Shown here one piece after another: positions 33,843-42,894 of a stretch of DNA of 64,000 bases (its first letter is position 1; each line of letters opens with the position of its first letter). Below the pieces are notes generated by a model, which was not told the origin of the DNA, ran no database searches, and worked only from the letters and a program-made list of their open reading frames with translations. Origin of the DNA: JACKAF01 sp041391485 (GTDB taxonomy: Bacteria > Bdellovibrionota > FAC87 > UBA2466 > JACKAF01); the NCBI GenBank assembly GCA_041391485.1, contig JAWKNY010000005.1, positions 62,001-126,000 on the forward strand. The letters run 5' to 3'. A program made the position numbers and the translations under genes.

Positions 33843-35132
33843 ATGAGTCTATACTCTTCTATGGCCACGAGTATTTCGGGGCTAGAAGCGAATGGTCAGA
33901 AGCTATCGGTGGTTTCTGATAACATCGTAAACGCCAATACCCATGGCTACAAAGCTGCCCGTGGGGAGTTTCAAAACTTTGTGGCGCAAAATCTACTGAC
34001 CGATCCCGGTCAGCAGATTGGGCGAGGCGTGACGATGGCCGGGGTGACAACCTTGTTCACTCAAGGGGCTATCAGCACCACGGATCGCAACACCGATGTG
34101 GCAGTGAATGGGAACGGTTTCTTCGTTCTTCGGGACGGAAATAACGGTACCACGTTCACACGCGATGGAAGTTTTCGCTTCGATCGTCACGGCTGGCTGA
34201 CCACATTGGGTGGGCAACGTGTGCAGGCCTATCAAGCCAATACCGGTGGTACCATCACTGGAAAATTGGCCGACGTGCGCATTCCCCAAGACACCATGCC
34301 GGCCAAACAAAGCCATCGCATTCAAATCCACGCCAACCTTGATGCCCGCGCAAAGGTCCATGACATGTTCGACCTGGAACGTCCGCAGGAAACCGCCCAG
34401 TTTTCTACGGCCACCCAGATGTACGACTCGCTTGGAAACCAGCACGGCGTCAGTATGTTTTTCAACAAGACCGACGACGGCACGTGGGAATGGACGGCGA
34501 TGGCGGATGGGGCGGAGCTGGAGAGCGGGAAGAACGGTGAGATGCTCACCGTGGCTCGTGGCCTCTTAGTCTTCGACTCAAAAGGCCGGCTGGAGTATTC
34601 GGATCAGCAGCTCGTGGACACGACGTTCACTAACGGCGCCGTTCCGGATCAAAAGCTTGTTTTTGATTTCGGCGATGCTTTGGATGACGGTGGAACCGGG
34701 GTAAAAGGAAGTACCCAATACGGTGCCAAGAATGCCGTTTTCCGAAACGTTCAAGATGGCCACGCCTCTGGCGTCCTTCTGGACGTGAACATCGACGAGG
34801 AAGGTATTATCTCCGGAGTCTATTCCAATGGTGCGTCAAAAGCGCTCGGCCAAATGGCGATTGCGCGGTTTGAAGCGACCGATCGGTTGCGAAAAATCGG
34901 CAAAAACCAGTTCCGAGAAACCGTGGAATCCGGTGGGCCGCTTGTCGGTCGCGCCAATACCAATGGCCGAGGTACCGTGGTGACTCGCGCTCTCGAACGC
35001 TCCAACGTGGATTTAGCTGAGGAGTTTGTAGAGATGCTGCGCGCTCAACGCGGTTTCCAAGCCAGCGCCAAGTCCATTCACACCGCCAACGAAATGTTGG
35101 ACGAAGTGATTGCTCTGGGTGGTAGACGCTAA
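33843..35132 (+). CDS. flgE: Flagellar hook protein FlgE
   Basis: FlgE subunits form the hook. The 429-residue product has the N-terminal axial motif (MATSISGLEANGQKLSVVSD, NIVNANTHGYKAARGEF) and the C-terminal partner (NVDLAEEFVEMLRAQRGFQA followed by SAKSIHTANEMLDEVIALG), with D1/D2 hook domains between. The ATG at 33843 is 6 bases from AAGGAG; an ATG at 33837 overlaps that site. It is the last gene of the operon and ends 23 bases before a strong terminator. The upstream hairpin pair may set its own expression level, which is reasonable because hook subunits are needed in large amounts and at a fixed time. Confidence 0.96.
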   Translation: MSLYSSMATSISGLEANGQKLSVVSDNIVNANTHGYKAARGEFQNFVAQNLLTDPGQQIGRGVTMAGVTTLFTQGAISTTDRNTDVAVNGNGFFVLRDGNNGTTFTRDGSFRFDRHGWLTTLGGQRVQAYQANTGGTITGKLADVRIPQDTMPAKQSHRIQIHANLDARAKVHDMFDLERPQETAQFSTATQMYDSLGNQHGVSMFFNKTDDGTWEWTAMADGAELESGKNGEMLTVARGLLVFDSKGRLEYSDQQLVDTTFTNGAVPDQKLVFDFGDALDDGGTGVKGSTQYGAKNAVFRNVQDGHASGVLLDVNIDEEGIISGVYSNGASKALGQMAIARFEATDRLRKIGKNQFRETVESGGPLVGRANTNGRGTVVTRALERSNVDLAEEFVEMLRAQRGFQASAKSIHTANEMLDEVIALGGRR

Positions 35133-35155
35133 TAGGCGGTCACTAAGTTGAGATT

Positions 35156-35194
35156 AAAGTCCGGCGGTCCTTAGGGCCGTCGGACTTTTTTTTT
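35156..35194 (+). terminator. Rho-independent terminator of the flagellar operon
   Basis: A stem (AAAGTCCGGCGG with CCGTCGGACTTT, one G-T pair) closes a short loop and runs into a T9 tract ending at 35194. This is the best terminator in the window and ends the flgB-flgE operon. Confidence 0.95.
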
Positions 35195-35234
35195 GAGCTA
35201 GAACCCCCTTTTCTCTGGCCTGTTTAGCTAGTAC

Positions 35235-35270
35235 CGCCCAGACCAGAGGCTGGGCGTATTCTGCGCAGAA
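35235..35270. repeat. Two adjacent short palindromes before the 35326 gene
   Basis: CGCCCAG (35235-35241) pairs with CTGGGCG (35250-35256); 2 bases further is the perfect palindrome TTCTGCGCAGAA (35259-35270). They lie in the 35195-35325 gap upstream of a secreted-protein gene and could be operators or transcript hairpins. No U tract follows. Confidence 0.5.
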
Positions 35271-35325
35271 CAGGGGTGTCCTTAGGCATGTGGTGCTGGA
35301 GCCGTATTTGCACCTTAATGCTGTG

Positions 35326-36425
35326 ATGAAAGCACGCATACCGATAGTGCTTTTCGTTGCGCTTTGTGGTCTGGATGCATACGTTTTAGCAGCCGATAGG
35401 ATTGAGGACTGCACTGATGCGAACGAAACGATCGCAGCGCCCGACGTACCTACGCCTATTGCTTTTCATGATCAAGCGGCGCACCCCACCGAGCTTGGAA
35501 GCTACGGCACCGTACTAAAACCCGGCGACAATCTGCTTGAGTTTCCTTCGGGTCCTTACGTTTTTCTTGTTTACAATAAAAGCGGGCTTCAAGGCGACGA
35601 CGTCGTTATCGTGTCTCGTCGCGTGCCTATCGAGATTGAGCTTAAAGCCGAGTCGTCCGGAGAGATCCCTGAAAAGTACCTCTCCACGCACCGTGGTTTG
35701 TTGCGTCAGCTCGCCAAAGAACTCAATATCTCGGAAGACGAAGCAAAAAAATACATCGTGGCCGCGGGCCAGGTTTTTCCTAGTGCTGGCGTGGTCGGAA
35801 GGCAGGACAGCAAGTCCGGCGCTTTCCGCGGGTCCTCAGACACTTTTGAATACGGTCGTTACGTTCTCGGTCGTTACGGTGTAAAGCCGGAAGAAAACAC
35901 GCGGCTGTTCGATATCGATGCCGCGCCCGTGAATCCGCTCACGAATGAAAAGCGCGTTCCCGATCACCAAAAAGAAGCCGACGAGGCGGCGTGGACGATG
36001 AAGAATGTGACCGATCCGAAGATTGGCCCGCTTCGGCGCAAGCTTTTGGAGACCCGCGAGGGGCTTTATCCTTATTTTGCGAGCAAGGAGGCCAAAGAGG
36101 CCGGGTTCGTGGACGGCATCAAACTTTACGACTTTATGGAAGCGCACGAGGCTGAGATTGTGGCCTTGGTACCGGCCAAATACCGACAGGATCGATTCTA
36201 TATGGACGTACTGGACGCCACCTCCATGCTGCAAACATGGCAGGCCGAAAGCATCGACGTGGCCATTCACAATATGCAAAGTTCCTATGCCCGCTCTTTG
36301 CTCGATCCCACCCCGGTCGCCCGGTGGACGAGGGGATGGCGGCCCGACTGCAGTTCCTGCAAGCCGCCTTGAAAGTGGCCGAAAAGCACGCCGGCAACCC
36401 CACCGCAGAGCTTGTCACGCCTTAA
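35326..36425 (+). CDS. Secreted hypothetical protein (one frameshift near its C-terminus)
   Basis: The ATG at 35326 begins a signal peptide (MKARIPIVLFVALCGLDAYV, cleavage near LAADR). The mature protein is about 340 residues, mostly alpha/beta with a run of charged helices (KYLSTHRGLLRQLAKELNIS; DEAKKYIVAAGQV). The frame breaks at the C4 run at 36311-36314; adding one base restores RPVDEGMAARLQFLQAALKV and a stop at 36425. No domain recognised. It has no Shine-Dalgarno sequence before the ATG. It follows the flagellar terminator and two short palindromes. Function unknown. Confidence 0.65.
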
Positions 36426-36452
36426 TCATTTCCGCTACTTACCCGCTTTTTC

Positions 36453-36998
36453 TTGAGCGTATCTTCAGAAATGTTAAAGTGCGCTTCCGTGCGTTCTATT
36501 CCCGGCATTTTAGTTTTCTGCTCTTCGTGCAAGCGTCCTTCGGAAACTGTCCGAATGATATTGCGCGCGAGTGACCCTTCGCTCATCCTGCCCGCGGAAA
36601 CGTGGGATCCGGCGAATGGCTTGGGCGTGGCCCGACTTCCTGTTTTTTTGGATCGCCTGGTAAGTAGCTCCGGTGTCTCAACGGGGGCCGTTTTTGAAGT
36701 GTGGCAGGTAGAGACTCCTTATGGAGAGGAGCTGATTGCGGTTTGTACGTACTCCCTGGAACGAGTGGAGGCGCAGCTGTTGGAACTCAACCCGGGGAGT
36801 GAGTTGCTTTCGCGCCTGCCGGCTAGACTTTGGTTGGTTCGAGCGTTAGGGGAAGACACTATCTCGCAGGTACGTTTGCGGTTTGAAGGCACGACGGAGG
36901 CCCAGCAGGGGCTCAAAGTAAGTCTACGGCGTGCCGCCTTCAATTCCCTGCGAACCCATCTCAATCCCGACGCTCGGCTCTCGCTTCAAGCGCCTTAA
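36453..36998 (+). CDS. Hypothetical protein
   Basis: A mixed alpha/beta protein of up to 181 residues without signal peptide or recognised domain. Possible starts are TTG 36453, ATG 36471 and GTG 36489 (same frame); none has a good ribosome-binding site, and an FCSSCKRPS segment lies near the N-terminus. The body (ILPAETWDPANGLGVARLP; YSLERVEAQLLELNPGS) looks like an intact small globular domain. It is convergent with the YceI-like gene, with 2 bases between stops. I do not recognise a function. Confidence 0.55.
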   Translation: MSVSSEMLKCASVRSIPGILVFCSSCKRPSETVRMILRASDPSLILPAETWDPANGLGVARLPVFLDRLVSSSGVSTGAVFEVWQVETPYGEELIAVCTYSLERVEAQLLELNPGSELLSRLPARLWLVRALGEDTISQVRLRFEGTTEAQQGLKVSLRRAAFNSLRTHLNPDARLSLQAP

Positions 36999-37000
36999 CT

Positions 37001-37744
37001 TTACTTGCAGCCGGGAGTAAAGGTGGTCTCAAATCCCACGTCTACAAAACTCGATAAGAAGTGGTGGTTGCAACGCTCCAGAAGCTTGTGAATCTCGTTC
37101 ATGGAAACGGCCGAAGCGTAAACGATGCGGCCCGGCCCGGTGCTATTCATGGTGATGTTTTTAGCGCTGCGGGTGATGTTGACCGGGATTTCCATTTTGT
37201 GGGCCTTCTTATTGAGCGTAAGGTCGATAGTCAGATTGGCTTTCCAAGTTCCCGTTTTCTGCCAAGGGGTGATGCTGAAGCTGAACGGAGCTATGCTTTC
37301 CCCTTCTTTTTCCACACCCAAAATGTAGCGCTTTACTCGGTTGTCACGCGGAAGGTTGTCACTATTCCAGGAGCTTAAATCGATGGCTCCCACGCCGCCC
37401 GCATCCGTCTCTTCTTTGTCCGCCAGGATATTGATGGAGTAACGATCAAATCTCCCGGTGACGGGGGCGTCCTTATTTTTGAAAGAGGTCACATCCAAGC
37501 GGGATTTTGCGAGAGAAATCCGCCAAACATTCTTTTCGTCGCAGGAAGGCGCTTCTGCCTGCTGGTATTCTTTCCATTCCTTTTTTGCAAAGCTTGTATT
37601 GACCTCGGGCTCTTCCAGAATGGGAATGGCCTTCGGATCAAACTTCTTGTTTTCTATGTGCTCCGGCGGCGTATTGTTTTTGCCGGAAAAGGCTGGCAGA
37701 TTTAGCGCATAAACCGCGCAAAGGGCGATAAGTAAGGAACGCAT
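37001..37744 (-). CDS. YceI-like exported protein
   Basis: A 247-residue protein with a signal peptide (MRSLLIALCAVYALNLPAFS). After a Lys/Pro-rich linker, the region from about residue 68 (NVWRISLAKSRLDVTSFKNK and then GRFDRYSINI) to about 190 follows the YceI fold: a first strand, the ID-x-SSW segment that is ASIDT in classical YceI, and paired strands with VEKEG. YceI proteins are periplasmic lipocalin-like isoprenoid carriers. The match is moderate. The last ~50 residues add an extra helix and two Cys. It lies directly downstream of hpt (adjacent stop/start) and is probably in the same transcript. Confidence 0.65.
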   Translation of the reverse strand: MRSLLIALCAVYALNLPAFSGKNNTPPEHIENKKFDPKAIPILEEPEVNTSFAKKEWKEYQQAEAPSCDEKNVWRISLAKSRLDVTSFKNKDAPVTGRFDRYSINILADKEETDAGGVGAIDLSSWNSDNLPRDNRVKRYILGVEKEGESIAPFSFSITPWQKTGTWKANLTIDLTLNKKAHKMEIPVNITRSAKNITMNSTGPGRIVYASAVSMNEIHKLLERCNHHFLSSFVDVGFETTFTPGCK

Positions 37745-38292
37745 CAGGTGTCCTCCAAAGTATAAATGGCTTTCAAGTTGCGGTACTTTTCGTCAAAGTC
37801 CAGGCCATAACCGACCAGAAACTTGTCTTCAACATCCAGCCCAACGTAGTCCACGTGTACCTGGGCTTCACGCCGACTCGGTTTGTTGAGCAGCGAGCAG
37901 ACCTTCACCGAAGCGGCTTCGGACTGCTTAAATTTCTCGAGCAGGAACTTTACGGTAAGCCCGGAGTCTACACTCTCGTCCAAAATCAGAAGGTGGTTGC
38001 CGGGTACGGGGTTTTCAATATCTTTGGTCATGACGACATTACCGGTGCTCTTGGTACCGGAGCCGTAACTGGACACTCGCACAAAATCAATAAGCACCGG
38101 CATCTCAATACGGCGCATGAGATCGGCGGCGAAAAACAGGGCCCCTTTCAAAGTAACAACGATGATCAGTTCTCCCCCGGACTGGGTAAGCGGCCGGTAA
38201 TCCGCCTCAATGCGACGGGCTAAGTCCGCCACGGCCGACTGGATCTTTTCTTCCGAGAGGAACAACTTAAGATTGGAGCGGTTTGCACTCAT
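37744..38292 (-). CDS. hpt: Hypoxanthine phosphoribosyltransferase
   Basis: This enzyme converts hypoxanthine or guanine plus PRPP to IMP or GMP in purine salvage. The 182-residue length is typical. The beta-strand/flexible-loop region IDFVRVSSYGSGTKSTG and the PRPP-binding loop are present, the latter as LLILDESVDSGLT instead of the more common VEDIIDTG; the acidic pair (D-E) and the final (S/T)GLT are kept. DFDEKYRNL near the C-terminus matches the family. Start ATG 38292 overlaps the stop of the upstream gene by 4 bases. Cytoplasmic. Confidence 0.93.
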   Translation of the reverse strand: MSANRSNLKLFLSEEKIQSAVADLARRIEADYRPLTQSGGELIIVVTLKGALFFAADLMRRIEMPVLIDFVRVSSYGSGTKSTGNVVMTKDIENPVPGNHLLILDESVDSGLTVKFLLEKFKQSEAASVKVCSLLNKPSRREAQVHVDYVGLDVEDKFLVGYGLDFDEKYRNLKAIYTLEDT

Positions 38293-38770
38293 TTGGAACT
38301 CTCCCTAAGGCGGTTAATCGCGTTTTTGATTGCGCCTAGACTGCCAAAACCTTTGGTGGCCAAGTGCTTCATCAAGGTGGCACCCCCAAGCGGGATGGTT
38401 GCCAGATAACCTTTGGTGACCAGGCCTATAGCGCCGATATGGAGTGTGGGAACCATCTTGCGATTGGGGTCTGCGTCGGTGAGCAAGCCGAAGAGAAAGA
38501 TCGCCATCTCGCCAAGGTTGTCGGTTTCGTACTCATGAATGGCGGCAATGGCTCCGGGCGGGATAATAAATACCATGTCGGGTTTTGAGGGGGCGTCTCA
38601 AGCAGCACGGGTTCACCGTTTTCTTTGGTGATGGTGAGCTTTTCACCGCTGCCTACCGCAATTCCGATTTCGATGGAATCCCTAAGAGGACTGAGGCCCT
38701 TGCGCACAACGGGCCGCGCCAGGAAGTTTTTGAGTGTACCCAACCAATCCGGACTCAGATGCTCAGACAT
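38289..38770 (-). CDS. Hypothetical protein (one frameshift)
   Basis: Reading across a break in the T4 run at 38583-38586 (A4 on the coding strand) gives one ~160-residue protein from the ATG at 38770 (preceded by CGGAG) to 38289. The N-terminal half (SIEIGIAVGSGEKLTITKEN) and the C-terminal half (PDMVFIIPPGAIAAIHEYET; LATIPLGGATLMKHLATKGF) look like a single SCP2-sterol-transfer-type fold, but this is a weak impression and I do not assign a function. The stop overlaps the hpt start, so it heads a three-gene unit with hpt and the YceI-like gene. Confidence 0.6.
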
Positions 38771-38823
38771 GACTCCGTATATCACCCTGAGGGCGAATAA
38801 CCAAGTCTGACCTCTTTAAGCTT

Positions 38824-40341
38824 TTATTGGATCAAGTCGCCGTACTCGCCGAAAGGTTTTTGGGCGATGGGACTGGGATTCTTGATAAAGTAGTCTTCGC
38901 GGACTGCATCAGGAATTTTTGTGATCTCGTAAGCCGGCTTCTCGCCAGGGCGTGCCGAGTTGACAAACATATTCGAGGTATCGATTTGATTTTCCTCAGG
39001 CAGTCGTGCGTTGACTTCGTCTACCGCTTGCTTGGTTTGTTGAAGATCATTGTTCCAAACTTCAAGCTGTTCTCGAGGTGACATCAGCTGCTGCTTGGTG
39101 GGGTTTCCGTTTTCGTCGTAGGCCAAGGTAACCAAACCCTTCCCATCTTTACCGGTGTAGCCCCAATTGTTTTGGACGTCATTCGGTCCGACTCCAAATT
39201 TTTCGTTCATCTCTAGCTGGACGCGCAAGTCACGTTCTCGGCCATCTTCTTTGTTGACGCCCAATGCTTGTAGCTTTTCTTCGCCTTGATCGTCTTGCTC
39301 AAAGCGCGGCATGATGGTGCGGTAGTTTTCGGCGGTAATCTGCTGGCATTGAGATTCCATCCGTTGAATTTCCTGCTCGATCTCTGCCGCCTTGTCCGGA
39401 TCGTCTTGTGCAAGTTCTGCGGCCTGAGCTTTAAGCTGTTGTACGCCATCGCCACAGCGTGCGGCGGCCTCGTTCAACTGCAAGCGATCGAGTCCCTTGC
39501 CACCACGGATGGCTCGGTTTACCCGTCGTTGGGTGAGGGCGCGTAAGCTCTGCGCTTTCAAAGCCAACTGGTTGCGTTGTCCGGCTTCCAGTAAATAAAC
39601 GCTGTTTGCGAGTTTCTTGTTGTCTCCCTGTGCATCGGGATCTTTGGCCGCATTGTTTACGGTATCGGCAGAGTCCTCGCCCACTTTTTTCACCGCTTGA
39701 AGGGCCTCATCGCGAAGTTCCCACCGTCGTACGGTAATCTGATCGTTTTCACCTTCTGGGGCTTTGTTCTGCTGGGCGCCGTTTCCTTTACCGTCGCCGT
39801 TCTTTTGAGCATCCACTTCCTTAGTGGTGACTTTGAAAACTGACCTAAACTCCACCCCTTCTTCTTCCGGCTTCTGCGCGTCCTCTTCTTTGTTGAATTG
39901 TTCGTGCAAACCGTAAACCGCTCGTTCCAAAGCTGAGGATCCGCTTCCCGATCCGCCTTTACCGTGAGAGGAGATAGCGCCGTAGAGTTTACGGACCGTG
40001 GTTTTGCCGTCCTCTTCGTTCTTCACTTCTTCGTTAATATCGTAGTAGTTGGCATGGTAGGTCAGATCGCTCTGGAAGCTCAGAAGCTTTCCGCCGTCTT
40101 GATCAAAACGTTGTTTTTGTCGGGATTGGATAACTTTGCCGTCCGGGGACATGGCGTCGCCCATGACGTTTTTATCGGAGGTAAATTGAGAAAAGCGCTC
40201 AATGGCGCTTTCGCGCTTTAGCTTTTCAGCCCGCAGCACTTCGTCCAAGTCGCCATAGGCGGGGACGGTCACAAATAGAGCGGTGCCCAGTGCAGCCAGG
40301 CTAAAAACAAACTGGATGGCTTTTTCCAAAAGCCCTTTCAC
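38824..40341 (-). CDS. Large secreted hydrophilic protein behind a sigma-54 promoter
   Basis: A 505-residue exported protein with no family match. Residues 1-30 form a signal peptide (LFVTVPAYG cleavage). The rest is strongly polar: Gln/Glu/Lys/Asp-rich helices, a Gly/Ser stretch (GKGGSGSGSSALERAV) near residue 130, and two Cys that could pair (ARCGDGVQ, ESQCQQ). Long alpha-helical, probably partly coiled-coil. The ATG at 40341 has GGGGGTCC upstream. A well-formed sigma-54 promoter lies 30-45 bases above the start, so production is presumably tied to the same activator system as the flagellar operon. Surface, matrix or periplasmic role unknown. Confidence 0.72.
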   Translation of the reverse strand: MKGLLEKAIQFVFSLAALGTALFVTVPAYGDLDEVLRAEKLKRESAIERFSQFTSDKNVMGDAMSPDGKVIQSRQKQRFDQDGGKLLSFQSDLTYHANYYDINEEVKNEEDGKTTVRKLYGAISSHGKGGSGSGSSALERAVYGLHEQFNKEEDAQKPEEEGVEFRSVFKVTTKEVDAQKNGDGKGNGAQQNKAPEGENDQITVRRWELRDEALQAVKKVGEDSADTVNNAAKDPDAQGDNKKLANSVYLLEAGQRNQLALKAQSLRALTQRRVNRAIRGGKGLDRLQLNEAAARCGDGVQQLKAQAAELAQDDPDKAAEIEQEIQRMESQCQQITAENYRTIMPRFEQDDQGEEKLQALGVNKEDGRERDLRVQLEMNEKFGVGPNDVQNNWGYTGKDGKGLVTLAYDENGNPTKQQLMSPREQLEVWNNDLQQTKQAVDEVNARLPEENQIDTSNMFVNSARPGEKPAYEITKIPDAVREDYFIKNPSPIAQKPFGEYGDLIQ

Positions 40342-40371
40342 TAGCGGACCCCCTTTACTACTCCATTAGAA

Positions 40372-40387
40372 AGCAAATGGAGTGCCT
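40372..40387 (-). promoter_or_regulatory. Sigma-54 promoter of the 505-residue secreted protein gene
   Basis: On the minus strand AGGCACTCCATTTGCT has GG and GC 10 bases apart and matches the consensus except for the first T. The predicted start is about 40361, 20 bases above the ATG. Upstream (40419-40430) is GGGTGTACACAG, and at 40454-40474 an imperfect CTGC(c)GTAAC/GTTACGCAG repeat; nothing else is seen in the gap 40342-40549. Confidence 0.78.
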
Positions 40388-40549
40388 AAAAATCTGCCGA
40401 AATCATTAGTCATTTCATGGGTGTACACAGGGGGGAATCGGCTAGGCTTCAGGCTGCCGTAACTTGTTACGCAGTCTGACAAAGAATGGGCGTATTCTTG
40501 GCGGGATCGGACAATTTTTGCTTAGCCCGTGGCGTTGCCGAGGCGGCTT

Positions 40550-41776
40550 TTAGCTTTCTAGCTCGACGAGGCGCTTCAGGGTCTCCACGGTAAGTGGAAT
40601 CTCGACCAGCCGCCCGTTTACATAAACCGACGGGGTGCCTTTTAGATCCAGCTTGCGCCCGTCCTCGATGTTGTCCTTCACGGCCTTCAACACAGACGGG
40701 TTTGAAAGACAGGCATCGACTTCACTACTGCTAAGGATGCCTGACAAACTAGCCACTATCTTTTCCCACGCCGGTAATCCCTTGTCTCCAGCGAGCTCTA
40801 AGAAGAGCTTGTCGTGGTACTGCCAGAATCGCTCCTTGCGCCTGGCGCATTCCGCGAGCTTTGCCAGCTTGCAGGCCTTTGGATGCAGTTGGTACTGAAG
40901 CTCCGGGTTGCAATCGGAGTCCAGAGGGTAGTGCTTGAAAACAAATTGCACCTGGTTGCCGAGCGGCTTGAGTGCGGTATGGAGCGTGAAAGCAGCTTTG
41001 CGGCAGTGAGGGCACTCGAAGTCACTAAATTCCACAATCTTTATGGGCGCGTTCGAAGATCCCATGCTCGCATCTTCTGGTGAGATAGGAATCTCGTGCG
41101 CTGTTTTTTCTTTCCACTGGGCAAAAAACTGGTCGGTTAGGCGCTTTCCGTAAGAATAAAAACTGGACTGCATCCAGATGACCGCGGGGAGGAAGCTAAC
41201 GGCAGCCGTGAAGCTCAGTAGCGCAGAGGCGCTCAGCCACCAGACGTGCCCTGGCATTTGGATGGCTGTCGTGGCTCCCTGCAAGGGATTGAGGAAAAAA
41301 TTCTTGATTCCTTTTCCGCGGCGTTCGCACATTAGGCCGTTGGTAATGAAGTAAAAGATGTTGGCGAAGTAGGTGGCTAGGCAAAAGAGACAAAGCGTTC
41401 CTAAAACGAAAATCTGAACGGCCACAAAATAGAGATCCACGGTGAAGCCGGCCGCCGCCAAGCACGCTGCAAGCCGCTGGGTCTTGGGAAAGTTTCGGTG
41501 CTCGGGTGGTGCAAGCACCGTCAGCAAAAAGAGAAGGAAGAAGAAAACGGCTCCAATGCCGGCGACCGGGATACCCAGCACCTCGGAGTATCGGCTCGCC
41601 TCAACGACATCGCAGTTGAGGAAACTATTGATACTGCACACGCTTGCCGTATCTTGGATTCCACTTTTGAGTCGGGTATGCTGGACGAGCAGGTAAAGGC
41701 TAAGGCCTATACCCAGCAGCGCGCAAAAGAGTTGGATGAGATAAAGTTTGCCGATCCTTTTTGTAAGATTTGCCAC
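40550..41776 (-). CDS. VKOR-DsbA fusion, disulfide-bond formation protein
   Basis: This is a membrane disulfide-generating enzyme fused to its own oxidase partner. Counting from GTG 41776, the VKOR domain has membrane helices at about 11-32, 68-90, 100-120 and 120-145. Its loop Cys are C47 and C55 (CSIN...NCD) and its quinone-side CLFC lies at 129-132. After another helix (about 180-200), a DsbA-like thioredoxin domain follows with CPHC at 255-258, GTPSVYVNG and the usual helical insert. Electrons would go from substrate thiols to DsbA, to VKOR, to quinone. The frame stays open to 41899, but that would overlap the divergent LOG gene by 70 bases; I chose the GTG at 41776, near the first helix, and the exact start is uncertain. 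Confidence 0.88.
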   Translation of the reverse strand: MANLTKRIGKLYLIQLFCALLGIGLSLYLLVQHTRLKSGIQDTASVCSINSFLNCDVVEASRYSEVLGIPVAGIGAVFFFLLFLLTVLAPPEHRNFPKTQRLAACLAAAGFTVDLYFVAVQIFVLGTLCLFCLATYFANIFYFITNGLMCERRGKGIKNFFLNPLQGATTAIQMPGHVWWLSASALLSFTAAVSFLPAVIWMQSSFYSYGKRLTDQFFAQWKEKTAHEIPISPEDASMGSSNAPIKIVEFSDFECPHCRKAAFTLHTALKPLGNQVQFVFKHYPLDSDCNPELQYQLHPKACKLAKLAECARRKERFWQYHDKLFLELAGDKGLPAWEKIVASLSGILSSSEVDACLSNPSVLKAVKDNIEDGRKLDLKGTPSVYVNGRLVEIPLTVETLKRLVELES

Positions 41777-41826
41777 GCTAAAATTATCCAAGATAGTAGC
41801 GTTGGAAGCAAACCGAAAGACGAGAA

Positions 41827-42852
41827 ATGAAAGAACAAGAAGAATATAAAGAGTTAGAGCAATGGGTAGAGAAAATTGCGGAAGGGCAGCACCCGACACG
41901 CATCAGCCTCTTGCAACAAATTTTCAAAACGGCTCTGAAGCTGGCCAAAGAGAGTCCCGGGACTTTGAACCTAAAAATAGCTACCACGGTGATTAAGGAG
42001 CTACGCTACTCCTTCAAGATGTTCTACCCGTGGCGGTTTACCCCTAAGATTACGATGTTCGGATCGGCCCGATCCGTGCCGGGAGATCCAGTTTACACGC
42101 TTGGGAAAAGGTTTGGCGAAGAAGCGGTCCGGCGTAACTACATGATCGTGACGGGGGGTGGACCTGGGGTAATGGCCGCCGGGAATGAAGGGGCGACCAG
42201 CAAGGGGAGCTTTGGACTCAATATTCGCCTGCCTTTCGAGCAGTCAGCGAATCCATTTATCGACGAGGACAAGAAGCTGATCCACTACAAGTATTTCTTC
42301 ACGCGAAAACTCTTTCTCATCAAAGAATCGGCCGCGTTTACGATGTTTCCGGGAGGGTTTGGGACCTTCGACGAAACCTTTGAGCTCTTGACCCTAATTC
42401 AGACCGGCAAGACGCCGCTCATTCCCGTTATTTTCTTGGAGCCCAAAGGATACGGTTTCTGGGAAGACATGTTTAAGTTTCTAAACGACGTAGTGCTGAA
42501 GCGCGGGTTCATCTCCGAAGCGGACCAACATCTCTATACCGTCGTGCACTCCGAAATCGACGCGATGGATCACATTGACCAGTTCTACAAAAGCTACCAT
42601 TCGATGCGGCTTGTCGATGATGACTTGGTTTTGCGGTTCAAGAAACCTGTGACGGAGGAAACGCTTGCTGGGGTTATCGAACGCTTTGGTTCCCTATCAA
42701 CATCCGGCGGCATGAAGTTGAGTGCACCGCTTCCTGCCGAACGTAACGAACCTGAGTTGGCGGATATGCACCGGATTGTGTTTCCTTTCGAACGTAAGGA
42801 TTTCAGCACACTTAGGCTTCTCATCGACTTTGTGAATGACCACACGGTATAA
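41827..42852 (+). CDS. LOG-family protein (lysine decarboxylase-like, phosphoribohydrolase fold)
   Basis: The 341-residue product contains the LOG-family signature: GGGPGVMAAGNEGA with the PGGFGTFDE motif, which in characterised members binds the nucleotide and catalyses removal of ribose 5-phosphate from nucleoside monophosphates. The members once called lysine decarboxylases lack that activity. The N-terminal ~75 and C-terminal ~110 residues are extra compared with a minimal LOG domain and look helical. The start ATG 41827 is only about 50 bases from the divergent VKOR-DsbA start, so both promoters must be in that gap. Cytoplasmic; substrate unknown. Confidence 0.85.
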   Translation: MKEQEEYKELEQWVEKIAEGQHPTRISLLQQIFKTALKLAKESPGTLNLKIATTVIKELRYSFKMFYPWRFTPKITMFGSARSVPGDPVYTLGKRFGEEAVRRNYMIVTGGGPGVMAAGNEGATSKGSFGLNIRLPFEQSANPFIDEDKKLIHYKYFFTRKLFLIKESAAFTMFPGGFGTFDETFELLTLIQTGKTPLIPVIFLEPKGYGFWEDMFKFLNDVVLKRGFISEADQHLYTVVHSEIDAMDHIDQFYKSYHSMRLVDDDLVLRFKKPVTEETLAGVIERFGSLSTSGGMKLSAPLPAERNEPELADMHRIVFPFERKDFSTLRLLIDFVNDHTV

Positions 42853-42894
42853 TGTTTTTGACTTAATATCTGTGTAACCCCTTGAGAGTCCTCA

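Noticed and set aside
41777..41899. Extended VKOR-DsbA start at 41899
   Set aside because: It would overlap the divergent LOG-family gene by about 70 bases and adds a segment not needed for the VKOR fold.
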